From positions 1 to 23,165 of the forward strand of contig JAWANJ010000012.1 in assembly GCA_038895395.1 (NCBI GenBank): DNA of 23,165 nucleotides, read 5' to 3'. The notes under the pieces are model-generated. The model did no database searches and was not told the DNA's origin. It saw only the letters and a program-made list of their open reading frames with translations. The translations under genes and the position numbers were made by a program. This DNA is from DTGL01 sp038895395. Lineage in GTDB: Archaea; Iainarchaeota; Iainarchaeia; Iainarchaeales; DTGL01. The stretch's first letter is position 1, and each line of letters opens with the position of its first letter. This document shows positions 1 through 7,483 of the stretch, piece after piece.

Positions 1-418
1 TTTTGCTATTTAAGGTCTTAGCAACAAAATCATAGTCTTCCTTAGAGCACTCTATAACAGGCTTGTCTGTTGGAATTTCCTTTATGGCCGCCAGCAGCAT
101 TTCCTTTAGTTTTGGTTGGAATTCTTTCTCTTTTCTAATAGTTTCAAGGTTATCTTTGACATAACCCAGTATCTCTTCGAGTTTGCTGTCTAAAAATGCC
201 GCACGCTCCTTTTTCGTTAAAAGCACTGCTTTTGCAATCTCACGTCTTTCTTCAATTAAAGCGTCTCTTTTTGCTAGTTCTCTTTTGCTATTCAGTATCT
301 CCTTTGCTTTTTCTATCGCTTGCTCCCTTATTAAGCTAGCATCTTTTTCGCACGCCTTAAGTATAGCATCTGCTTTCTTTTTAGCATCTCCCCTAATCTT
401 CTCAATTATTTTTTGCAT
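1..418 (-). CDS. atpE: A-type ATP synthase subunit E (partial, C-terminus off the left edge)
   Basis: Reading the minus strand from the ATG at 418-416 gives 139 codons with no stop before the window edge, so the C-terminus is missing. The product begins MQKIIEKIRGDAKKKADAIL and is rich in Lys, Glu and Ala for about 75 residues, typical of the coiled-coil N-terminal half of subunit E. This subunit pairs with subunit H in the peripheral stalk that joins the A1 head to the membrane sector. A GAGTGA ribosome-binding-like sequence lies about 8 nt before the ATG. It follows subunit K after a 27-nt gap, in the usual archaeal order H-I-K-E, so C, F, A, B and D genes are expected beyond the left edge. 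The family call rests on context plus the coiled-coil pattern and is firm. Confidence 0.88.
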   Translation of the reverse strand, partial: MQKIIEKIRGDAKKKADAILKACEKDASLIREQAIEKAKEILNSKRELAKRDALIEERREIAKAVLLTKKERAAFLDSKLEEILGYVKDNLETIRKEKEFQPKLKEMLLAAIKEIPTDKPVIECSKEDYDFVAKTLNSK

Positions 419-445
419 TTTAAGTCACTCTGAAAATTTTTGGAT

Positions 446-703
446 TTAAAAGAAACCTGCACCCGAAGCTACCACGAATATGACTAGTATTGCAATGACA
501 AAACCATAAATTGCTTGTGTCTCTGTTAGAGCGCTAAGCACTAGCATTTTTCCGAAGCTGTAGTCCTTCTCTGCAACACCACCGGCAGCAGCAGCTGCTG
601 TTATTCCTTGACCTATAGCAGAACCCGCTGCTGCAATTCCTACTGCAAGGCCTGCTCCAATCATCATCAGACCCAATGCGTTCATAGCTGTAGCATCAAC
701 CAT
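446..703 (-). CDS. atpK: A-type ATP synthase subunit K (c-ring proteolipid)
   Basis: An 85-residue protein with two hydrophobic helices (about residues 8-42 and 52-79), the single-hairpin form of the membrane rotor proteolipid. The ion-binding carboxylate is Glu61 in helix 2, within LTETQAIYGFV. Helix 1 has Gln32 in the GQG context. Gln in helix 1 together with Glu followed by Thr/Ser in helix 2 is the ligand pattern known from Na+-binding c rings such as those of Ilyobacter tartaricus and Enterococcus hirae, so Na+ coupling is possible (inference). The gene begins 3 nt after the stop of subunit I and precedes subunit E. The length matches single-hairpin archaeal and bacterial c subunits rather than the duplicated four-helix forms. 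Confidence 0.95.
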   Translation of the reverse strand: MVDATAMNALGLMMIGAGLAVGIAAAGSAIGQGITAAAAAGGVAEKDYSFGKMLVLSALTETQAIYGFVIAILVIFVVASGAGFF

Positions 704-706
704 TTT

Positions 707-2665
707 CTACACCCCCTTTTTTTCTGTGAATATTCTTTGAAAGTAAAATGGCTTAAACTCACGACCTTTGCCAGAATAAAAAAATGAAAAAAATTCCACA
801 AAATGAAGTCTTAACGGATGTATAAAAGATGCGAGTACATTAAACACAAGATTTGCTAAGTGACCAAAAACAAGTACAATGGCACCAAGTATAACTCCCA
901 CTAGTGGCACAACAAACAAGAGTTCAGCCAGCAGATTTATTGACATAGCAATTGCAAATGTGGATATGCTCAAAACCATAAGCCTAGAATAAGATAGCAC
1001 ATTTCCCAAAAAGCCTGTTATTTTCATAAAACCCAGTGGGCCTCCCGAAATAAAAAGCAAAATAAGTGTTATCGACAAAAGTGTTAAACCTGCGAACTGC
1101 AGAGAACTTACTGTTGGGAATAAAAAGCTAGCTGAATAAAGTGCCAAGCCTATTTCGAGCAAAAAGTAAACAAACTTATCGGTTAGTGCCATCTTGTATT
1201 CTTTTTTTCTTAAGTCCTCTAAAAAACCAAGCAATATGGCCAAATTAAGATGCAAAAGCCCTATAGCCCACATAGAAGCAAGGAAAAGTAGTGCATAGCT
1301 TTGTCCAGTACTTGTCCTACCAAAAGGGTCTACCAGAGCTAACTTTTTCATGCTTTCGCCACCAAGGTCACCAAAAAAGCCACCAAAAACAAAACCAAAA
1401 AATATTGTTGCTATTGCACCGTGAATTAGAATGTTTATCATCTGTTTAATGTTTTGATCTTTTTTTCCCCATGTAAGCCTTAGGAAAACTGCTGCCAATA
1501 AAAAAATCAGTCCGTAACCAACATCAGAAAAGGCTATTCCAAAAAATAAGGGGTAAAGTATTGCGATAAAAAACGTTGGATCTATTGAATTGTACTCTGG
1601 CAAGCCATAAAGTTTTAACAAGAATTCATAGTTTTTAAAATAACCCTTGTTAGAGAGTTTTACTGGCACTTCTTCGTTCGAAAATAGCTCCCTTTCAAAA
1701 TAGCACTTTCCTTTAGTTGCAGTTACAAGCTTTTCTTTAAACTTATTTTCAAGATCACTTGGTACAAAGACTTCAAAAACAGTAGTTTTCTCTGTACGAC
1801 CAAACAGCTGAAATGCTTTACCTTTAACCTTTTCTATTTCGAGAAGCTCTTGAAGAGCCAAGAGTTTCTTTGAAACTTTTGTGTTCAAACTTTTGCATTT
1901 TTCCAGTATATTTTTTTTCTCATCATTTAGCTTTTTTATCTCTCTGTCAATTTTTTTTATAAAGCTCTTTGGCTTATTTTTTGTTGCAGGTATTATTAGC
2001 TGCTCAAAACCAATCTTTTTTAACTTGCTCAGTAGCGCATCATAAGATTCCATAGATACGAGAAGCAAAACAGTCCTTCGTTCTTCACCAACAATTTTTA
2101 GAATTCTTGCATCCCTTTCTTTATCCACAATTGCAACAAGTTCATCCTCAAATTCAGGGGCGATTTGGCCAACCAATGTTTCAAAACTACCATACCTGGA
2201 TATCATGCTTGGGTGCACACCAAGATCTGCTATGGCTTTCATTATTTCTTTTTCTTCAGATAGTTCCAAGACCTTTTCATCTATATCCTTTAACTTTGAT
2301 TCCATTTTTTCCACTTCTGAAACCAAAGGTTCTAAAAATTTGTTAACTTCTGCTTTAAGCTCACTGAAGCTCAGATATCTTTCTTTTTCTATTTTTTCAG
2401 TTGATAAAAAGGATTTGATCTTCTCTTTTATGGATGGCTCTTTTTCGTGTGCTTTTAAGAAATTCAACACTTTTCTCGTACGTGTAAGGTTGAAATTAGC
2501 AAACTTTTCCCTTTCAGAAATATCGAAAACTAATAGGCCTTTTTTTTCAGCATCAACTTTTCTAAATTCAATTAGTTCTTCCTCTATAAAGGTGTCCAAT
2601 ACTGTTTGAACATCTGAATTTAGAAGCAGAACAGAAAATTTTTCCATCTTACAAGGCTTAAACAT
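707..2665 (-). CDS. atpI: A-type ATP synthase subunit I (a-subunit homologue, membrane stator)
   Basis: About 650 residues. The N-terminal half (to about residue 340) is soluble and rich in Lys/Glu coiled coil. The C-terminal half holds seven or eight hydrophobic segments forming the stator half of the ion channel. The essential helix-7 arginine is visible in LSYSRLMVLSIST, about residue 561, followed by the conserved HPLRLHFVEFFSFFYSGKG region near the C-terminus. Several starts are possible: a TTG at 2668, the ATG at 2665 chosen here, or an ATG at 2647 giving MEKFSVLLLNSD. The last would align best with family N-termini and lies just after the subunit H stop, whereas 2665 overlaps it by 8 nt but has AAGGGG a few bases upstream. 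The length is normal for the family. Confidence 0.95.
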   Translation of the reverse strand: MFKPCKMEKFSVLLLNSDVQTVLDTFIEEELIEFRKVDAEKKGLLVFDISEREKFANFNLTRTRKVLNFLKAHEKEPSIKEKIKSFLSTEKIEKERYLSFSELKAEVNKFLEPLVSEVEKMESKLKDIDEKVLELSEEKEIMKAIADLGVHPSMISRYGSFETLVGQIAPEFEDELVAIVDKERDARILKIVGEERRTVLLLVSMESYDALLSKLKKIGFEQLIIPATKNKPKSFIKKIDREIKKLNDEKKNILEKCKSLNTKVSKKLLALQELLEIEKVKGKAFQLFGRTEKTTVFEVFVPSDLENKFKEKLVTATKGKCYFERELFSNEEVPVKLSNKGYFKNYEFLLKLYGLPEYNSIDPTFFIAILYPLFFGIAFSDVGYGLIFLLAAVFLRLTWGKKDQNIKQMINILIHGAIATIFFGFVFGGFFGDLGGESMKKLALVDPFGRTSTGQSYALLFLASMWAIGLLHLNLAILLGFLEDLRKKEYKMALTDKFVYFLLEIGLALYSASFLFPTVSSLQFAGLTLLSITLILLFISGGPLGFMKITGFLGNVLSYSRLMVLSISTFAIAMSINLLAELLFVVPLVGVILGAIVLVFGHLANLVFNVLASFIHPLRLHFVEFFSFFYSGKGREFKPFYFQRIFTEKKGV

Positions 2666-2966
2666 CAAACAACCCCTTTTTGACTATGTTTATCAAAACA
2701 GCTCTTTTTTCAATAATTTTCCTTTCAATTTCAGCTTTCTTTTTTTCTGAATCAGCTTTTATCCTTTCAGCTTCAGCCTTTCCTTTGTTTTTCCCCACCT
2801 CAACTATCTTGTTATATTCTTTTTCTGCTTCTTCTTTTGCACGAACAAGTATTTGCTCTGCTTCGGCCCTTGCTTCTTTCAGCTTTTGCTCACATTTGGC
2901 CTCAGCCTCGGCTATAAGAGCCGCACCTTCTGCCTCTATCTGTTTAATTTTTTTTAGGATCTCCAT
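2658..2966 (-). CDS. atpH: A-type ATP synthase subunit H (peripheral stalk)
   Basis: A 102-residue, almost wholly coiled-coil protein, MEILKKIKQIEAEGAALIAE onward, with continuous Ala/Glu/Lys heptads. This is typical of subunit H (AhaH), which forms a right-handed coiled coil with subunit E in the peripheral stalk. It is the first gene of the minus-strand ATP synthase operon and its 3' end overlaps the probable start of subunit I. A low-complexity coiled coil alone would be weak evidence, but position directly before I-K-E matches the standard archaeal operon. The gene is divergent from pyrB across a 233-bp spacer. Confidence 0.9.
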   Translation of the reverse strand: MEILKKIKQIEAEGAALIAEAEAKCEQKLKEARAEAEQILVRAKEEAEKEYNKIVEVGKNKGKAEAERIKADSEKKKAEIERKIIEKRAVLINIVKKGLFDV

Positions 2967-3199
2967 AATATCGCCAAAAACTAAACAATGGCCAAAAAAA
3001 TAAAAGACCCACCACCTTAAAGAAGAATTATTAACTTAAAATTAAGCACACCGCATCAGCAGTTTATGATATATTTTTTATTTGAGGAACTATAAAAAGC
3101 TATTGTTGTTAAATCTACAGGTTTTTGTAATAATGTAGAAAAAATATAGAAAGTTGAAGAAAGGTTTAAATAAATTTTGTTGTCTATACTGTAGCGGGT
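2967..3199. promoter_or_regulatory. Divergent spacer between the ATP synthase and pyr operons
   Basis: This 233-bp AT-rich stretch carries the promoters of both flanking operons; no gene or structured RNA could be recognised in it. On the plus strand a clear TATA box (TTTAAATA, 3165-3172) serves pyrB. On the minus strand, TTTTATTTTTTT at about 2996-3007 is a weaker TATA candidate for atpH and would give a short leader. The centre (about 3010-3160) is unexplained. A short imperfect palindrome, CTTAA-AA-TTAAG at 3035-3046, is present but may be chance in such AT-rich DNA. Confidence 0.6.
3165..3172 (+). promoter_or_regulatory. TATA box of the pyr operon
   Basis: TTTAAATA preceded by AAGG is a textbook archaeal BRE/TATA element. 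Its centre is about 31 nt before the first possible pyrB start codon at 3200 and 34 nt before the GTG at 3203. The expected transcript start about 26 nt downstream would leave almost no leader, so pyrB is probably translated from a leaderless or nearly leaderless message. Confidence 0.75.
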
Positions 3200-4180
3200 T
3201 TGGTGGTTTCTAAAAAAAGAACCAAAAAACCTAAAATAGGGCTTCAAAAATCCAAATTTTCTCTTTCTGACATTGTTAGTACTTTGGACTTTTCTAGGTC
3301 AGACATCGAAGCTGTTTTGGACACAGCACAAGTTCTAGAAAACACACCAAGAGAAAAAAAGCAAGAGCTTCTTAGAAATAAAACAGTTGCTACGCTTTTC
3401 TTTGAACCAAGCACAAGAACTAGGCTTAGTTTTGAGACGGCTGCACAAAACTTAGGAGCAAGTGTAATTGGCTTTGCTGATGCTAACGTATCTAGTACAA
3501 AAAAAGGGGAATCGCTAAGTGACACCATACGAATTGTATCGGATTATGCTGATTTTATAGTAATGAGACACTTTTTAGAAGGTGCTGCAAGACTAGCCGC
3601 TGATGTAAGTAAAAAACCTGTGATCAACGCGGGTGATGGTTCAAACCAGCACCCAACGCAAACACTTCTGGATCTATACACTATAAGAAAGGTTTTTGGA
3701 ACTATTGATGGCTTAACAATAGGGCTTTTTGGTGATCTAAGATACGGTCGAACTGTACACAGCTTGGCACAAACATTAACCCTTTTTAAGGATGTTAAGC
3801 TTGTGCTTATCTCTCCAGAAACTTTGGCTATGCCTGATTATATAAAGAGCTTCGTTGAAGGCAAGATAGAGTATATAGAAACAAAAGATCTGGATGGTTG
3901 TATAGGAAAACTTGATGTGCTTTATGTTACAAGAATACAAAAAGAAAGATTTGCTGATCCTGTTGAGTATGAAAAGGTTAAAGGAAAGTATGGCATAACA
4001 AAAAAAGATTTGTCAAGTGCCAAGCCAACGTTAAAAGTAATGCACCCACTGCCCAGAGTTGATGAACTCAGCACAGAGATAGATTCTACACAGTACGCGC
4101 TTTATTTTGAACAAGCAAAAAATGGTGTATTTGTAAGAGAAGCTTTGTTGTATCTGCTTAAGGATGTGAAAAAATGGTGA
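3200..4180 (+). CDS. pyrB: Aspartate carbamoyltransferase catalytic chain
   Basis: Condenses carbamoyl phosphate with aspartate, the committed step of UMP synthesis. The 326-residue product has the carbamoyl phosphate loop S71-T-R-T-R75 in FEPSTRTRLSFETA, H151-P-T-Q154 for substrate binding, and H282-P-L-P-R286 near the C-terminus. The start is uncertain: TTG at 3200 and GTG at 3203 are both in frame, no ATG precedes the conserved region, and the nearby TATA box suggests leaderless translation. The first 20 residues are Lys-rich and extend beyond the usual archaeal N-terminus. It is the first gene of a seven-gene pyr operon and overlaps pyrI by 7 nt (ATGGTGA), fitting co-translation of catalytic and regulatory chains. 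Confidence 0.97.
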   Translation: MVVSKKRTKKPKIGLQKSKFSLSDIVSTLDFSRSDIEAVLDTAQVLENTPREKKQELLRNKTVATLFFEPSTRTRLSFETAAQNLGASVIGFADANVSSTKKGESLSDTIRIVSDYADFIVMRHFLEGAARLAADVSKKPVINAGDGSNQHPTQTLLDLYTIRKVFGTIDGLTIGLFGDLRYGRTVHSLAQTLTLFKDVKLVLISPETLAMPDYIKSFVEGKIEYIETKDLDGCIGKLDVLYVTRIQKERFADPVEYEKVKGKYGITKKDLSSAKPTLKVMHPLPRVDELSTEIDSTQYALYFEQAKNGVFVREALLYLLKDVKKW

Positions 4181-4635
4181 AGAAAACAAAAGATGGGCTT
4201 TATATAAAACCAATTGAAAAAGGTACAACAATAGACCATTTGCCAGTAGGCACTGCGCTGCACATATTAAGAATAATAGGATCTACAGAACATGCAGTGA
4301 CAGTAGCGATAAATGTTCCAAGCAAAAAGCTTGGTAGGAAGGATCTTGTTTTTGTAGAAAATAAAACCCTCACTAATGAACAGATAGCAAAGATTTCACT
4401 AATTGCGCCAGGAGCAACACTTAACTTAATAGAAAAAAATGAAGTTGTGCTAAAGACCCACCTAGAGTTACCAAAAAAAGTAGTTGGACTTATGAACTGT
4501 ATAAACCCCAAGTGCATAACCAATGCAGAAAATGTTGAGACAATTTTTTACATACAACCGGACGGAAAAGCCAGGTGCTATTATTGTGAAAAAACAATGA
4601 CCCGAGAAGAGTACATCACCAGGTTAAGGGTATAG
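4174..4635 (+). CDS. pyrI: Aspartate carbamoyltransferase regulatory chain
   Basis: A 153-residue regulatory subunit with an N-terminal allosteric nucleotide-binding domain and a C-terminal zinc domain that contacts PyrB. The four zinc ligands are Cys109, Cys114, Cys135 and Cys138 (C-x4-C and C-x2-C), nearly the same spacing as in the E. coli protein. The N-terminal part contains the family pattern GTTIDHLPVGTALHILRI, with the Asp and His expected near the nucleotide site. The presence of PyrI implies feedback control by CTP/ATP of a PyrB-PyrI holoenzyme. It overlaps the pyrB stop, and pyrC follows after 1 nt. Confidence 0.98.
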   Translation: MVKKTKDGLYIKPIEKGTTIDHLPVGTALHILRIIGSTEHAVTVAINVPSKKLGRKDLVFVENKTLTNEQIAKISLIAPGATLNLIEKNEVVLKTHLELPKKVVGLMNCINPKCITNAENVETIFYIQPDGKARCYYCEKTMTREEYITRLRV

Positions 4636-4636
4636 A

Positions 4637-5953
4637 ATGGACTTAATATTGCAGAATTGCAAAACTTTTTATGGAGGCAAGATTAGAAGCGTAGATATTG
4701 GAGTCAAAGATGGAAAAATAGTAAAAATTGGTAAAAAAATTTTAGATGGAAAAACAATAGACTGCAAAGGATTTTTTGTGCTACCTGGGCTAATTGATGT
4801 ACACGTACATTTTAGAGTACCTGGCGCAGAACATAAAGAAGATTGGAAAAGTGGAAGCGCGGCAGCTTTACATGGCGGTGTAACCTGTGTTCTTGACATG
4901 CCAAATAATGCCCCAGCAATAATTGACAGCGAAACGCTAGAAAGGAAAAAAGAGATCATAAAGAAAAGTGCTTTTGTGGACTATGGTCTTTATCTTGGTG
5001 CTTCAAATAAAATTGAAAATTTTGAAACAAATCTAAAGGACAAAATAGCTGGCATAAAACTTTATATGTCTTCAGCCCCAAAAGAACTTCTCATAAGCAA
5101 AGATGCTCAAAGAAAGGCTTTTGAAGTTGCTGCTAAAAGTAAAAAGGTTATTGCCATTCATGCTGAAGATGAAAAATTAATTGTAGATTCTTATATGAAA
5201 ATTGAAAAGCCGAGTATATTTCATCACCACAAAATAAGAAGTGATTTAAGTGAAGCTGTTGCTATAGAGAAAGCAATTTTTCTTGGCAAAGAAACAGGTG
5301 CGTTTTTTCATATATGCCATATATCAAGCAAACTTGGATTGCAAAAGTTGCTTCCAATTTTGAAGTTAAAAAAAGCAACATGCGGTGTAACACCACACCA
5401 TCTGTTTCTAACAAACAGAGAAGTAGCAAAACTTGGAAACAAAGCAAAGGTAAACCCTTCAATAAAAACAAGTGCTGATCGCAAGGCCTTACTAAATGCC
5501 TTAAATTCAGGTACAATAAAAGTTATAGAGTCAGATCACGCACCTCACACTTTGCAGGAAAAAAGTTTGTCCTACGAACAAGCACCATCCGGAATGCCCG
5601 GCATAGAAACCATGCTTCCGTTGCTGCTTGATACCTACAACAAAGGACTTATTTCGCTAAAGAGAATAATTGAATGCTGTTGTGAAAACCCTGCAAAGAT
5701 ATTTGAAATAAAAAATAAAGGCACCATAGCTCTAGGCAAAGATGCTGATTTTTGCATTGTGAACCTGAAGAAGACTCAAAGAATTAAAAGCTCAGATCTT
5801 TTCACAAAGTGTGGCTGGAGTGCTTTTGAAGGTAGGCTTGTTAAAGGCACTGTAGAAAAAACAATATTGCGTGGCACTCTTTGCTATGACCACGGCTCGA
5901 TTGTTGATTCTGTAAAAGGTTTTGACGTTTTTTGTGGATTTGGGGGTGATTAA
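4637..5953 (+). CDS. pyrC: Dihydroorotase (class I)
   Basis: Cyclises N-carbamoyl-aspartate to dihydroorotate. The 438-residue length and sequence are those of class I dihydroorotases of the amidohydrolase superfamily. Visible metal-site and catalytic residues are His56-x-His58 in DVHVHFR, Lys141 in GIKLYMSS (candidate for the carboxylated bridging lysine), His175 in IAIHAED, His228 in HICHIS, and Asp300 in ESDHAPHT. The ATG at 4637 is 1 nt past the pyrI stop, and the TAA abuts the pyrE start, so the gene is translationally linked on both sides. Confidence 0.97.
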   Translation: MDLILQNCKTFYGGKIRSVDIGVKDGKIVKIGKKILDGKTIDCKGFFVLPGLIDVHVHFRVPGAEHKEDWKSGSAAALHGGVTCVLDMPNNAPAIIDSETLERKKEIIKKSAFVDYGLYLGASNKIENFETNLKDKIAGIKLYMSSAPKELLISKDAQRKAFEVAAKSKKVIAIHAEDEKLIVDSYMKIEKPSIFHHHKIRSDLSEAVAIEKAIFLGKETGAFFHICHISSKLGLQKLLPILKLKKATCGVTPHHLFLTNREVAKLGNKAKVNPSIKTSADRKALLNALNSGTIKVIESDHAPHTLQEKSLSYEQAPSGMPGIETMLPLLLDTYNKGLISLKRIIECCCENPAKIFEIKNKGTIALGKDADFCIVNLKKTQRIKSSDLFTKCGWSAFEGRLVKGTVEKTILRGTLCYDHGSIVDSVKGFDVFCGFGGD

Positions 5954-6598
5954 ATGAAAAGTGAAAAAGTAGCTGAATTGCTGCTTAAGATTGGCGCTGT
6001 TACACTAAGACCCAAAAAGCCTTTTAGATATGCTTCTGGAATACTCTCGCCAATATACACTGACAATAGGTTGCTAATGGGCTACCCAAAAGAGAGAAAG
6101 AAAATAATATTAGCTATGAAGGAACTTATCGATGAAAAGAAAATAGACTTTGAGTTTGTTTCTGGCACAGCAACAGCAGCAATACCGCACGCAGCATGGC
6201 TTGCAGAACTGCTAGGAAAACCAATGGTCTATGTGCGCAGTGACAGAAAAGACCATGGCAAAGAAAACCAGGTTGAAGGCCTTATAAAGCAGGGCGCTGT
6301 TGCCTTGAACATTGAAGATCTAATAAGCACCGGTGGCAGTGCAATAGCTACAATAGATACTCTTAGAAATGCTGGCTTTGTTGCAAATGACTGCGTTGCA
6401 ATATTTACTTACGAGATGAAAAAGGCATCTGAAGCGTTTGCAAACGCTGGCGTTTCTTTACATCCGCTAACAACATTCAGCACATTGGTGAAAGTTGCAC
6501 AAGAGAAAGGTTATATAAGCGAGACTGAGCTGAATATTGCAAAGGAATGGAACAAGGATCCTGAAAATTGGGCAAAAAGGTTTGGGTTCGAGGGGTGA
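5954..6598 (+). CDS. pyrE: Orotate phosphoribosyltransferase
   Basis: Transfers the phosphoribosyl group of PRPP to orotate, giving OMP. The 214-residue protein has the PRPP-binding loop E121-D-L-I-S-T-G-G-S129 (normally EDxxTTGGS), and the mobile-loop segment RSDRKDHGKENQVEG with its Lys and His. At 214 residues it is somewhat longer than many archaeal OPRTs (about 170-200). The ATG directly follows the pyrC stop and has a strong ribosome binding site, GGGGGTGAT at 5941-5949. Its stop overlaps the possible GTG start of pyrF. Confidence 0.96.
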   Translation: MKSEKVAELLLKIGAVTLRPKKPFRYASGILSPIYTDNRLLMGYPKERKKIILAMKELIDEKKIDFEFVSGTATAAIPHAAWLAELLGKPMVYVRSDRKDHGKENQVEGLIKQGAVALNIEDLISTGGSAIATIDTLRNAGFVANDCVAIFTYEMKKASEAFANAGVSLHPLTTFSTLVKVAQEKGYISETELNIAKEWNKDPENWAKRFGFEG

Positions 6599-6603
6599 GC
6601 ATT

Positions 6604-7483
6604 TTGCAAAGAGATTTCTTAAGCTTTCTAAAGGATTCTTCTGAGCGAAACAAAAGCATAGTTTGCATGGGGCNNNNNNNNNNTTGATCCAGTAATTGAA
6701 AAGATTCCCTTAAAAGGAAAAAGCGTAGAGCACAAGATAGTTAAGTTTTACTCTGAAATCATATCTGCCTGCAAATCTGAGAAATGTATGCCTTCGGCTT
6801 TTAAGCCAAACTATGCGTTCTATGCGCAGTATGGCTTCGCGGGACTTCGCGCGCTTAAAAAGGTAATTAGCATTTGTAAAAGAACAGGCCTTCCTGTTAT
6901 ACTTGATGTAAAGCGTGCAGACATAGGAAAGACAAGCGCAGCTTATGCAAAGGAGATATTTGAATTTTTTGAAGCCGATGCCTGCACAATACTGCCTTAT
7001 TTTGGCACAGATTCAGTACAGCCTTTTTTAGAGTATTGCAAGAATGGCTATGGTGTTTACGCACTGAACAGAAGCTCTAATGAAAGCGCAAAGGAGTTCC
7101 AAAACATCTTGTGCAATGGCTCGCCTTTTTACATAGTAACTGCAGAGAAAATTGCGCAGTGGAGCAGAAATTCCAGAAATAATTTTGGAGCTATTGTTGG
7201 TGCTACATCAGTTGCTGAGCTGAAAGAAATTGTATCAGTTTACAAGAAAACTTGCGAGGTGCCACTTTTAATACCTGGCATTGGTTCACAAGGCGGCTCG
7301 GCAAAAGAGGTTGTTGTTGCTCTGCATGAAGCTGGATACGACTTAAGAATTGTACGCATAAATGCTTCAGCTTCGCTTAATTACGCATACGAAAAATACT
7401 GCACTGATGACTATGGCGGAGCTGCCGTAAAAGCACTTAAAGATTTGAACAAAGAAATTGCTTTTGGTGAAAGATGTGGTTGA
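6604..7483 (+). CDS. pyrF: Orotidine 5'-phosphate decarboxylase, type 2, interrupted by a 10-N scaffold gap
   Basis: Decarboxylates OMP to UMP. After the gap, the protein shows the catalytic stretch D-V-K-R-A-D-I-G-K-T followed by SAAYAKEIFEFFEADACTILPYFGTDS. This is the pattern of the larger type 2 family (DxKRxDIGxTAxAYA), not the short archaeal type 1 form. Before the gap the same frame ends in ...IVCMG, and after it resumes as DPVIEKIP. Joining the two sides with no missing bases gives CMGLDPVIEKIP, the expected N-terminal motif, so the gene is probably intact at about 289 residues. The TTG at 6604 is preferred because GGGGTGA (6592-6598) lies 5 nt upstream; a GTG at 6595 overlapping the pyrE stop is the alternative. 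An automatic call from the ATG at 6788 would lose the N-terminus. Confidence 0.9.
6674..6683. other. Assembly gap (10 Ns)
   Basis: Ten Ns inside pyrF. Kept at face value they shift the reading frame (91 nt from the GTG at 6595 to the GAT codon at 6686). Deleted, they join GGG-C and TT-GAT into an in-frame Gly-Leu-Asp. The run is therefore best read as a placeholder of arbitrary length, with zero bases probably missing. Confidence 0.97.

Noticed and set aside
183..449. 88-codon plus-strand frame at the left edge, hydrophobic product
   Set aside because: It is the antisense of the atpE coiled coil; Lys/Glu-rich codons read backwards give Phe/Ser/Leu-rich false membrane proteins. The same applies to 2680-3003.
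3035..3046. CTTAA-AA-TTAAG dyad as a pyr operator
   Set aside because: Arms are only 5 bp in very AT-rich DNA and it is more than 100 bp from the TATA box; chance is as likely.
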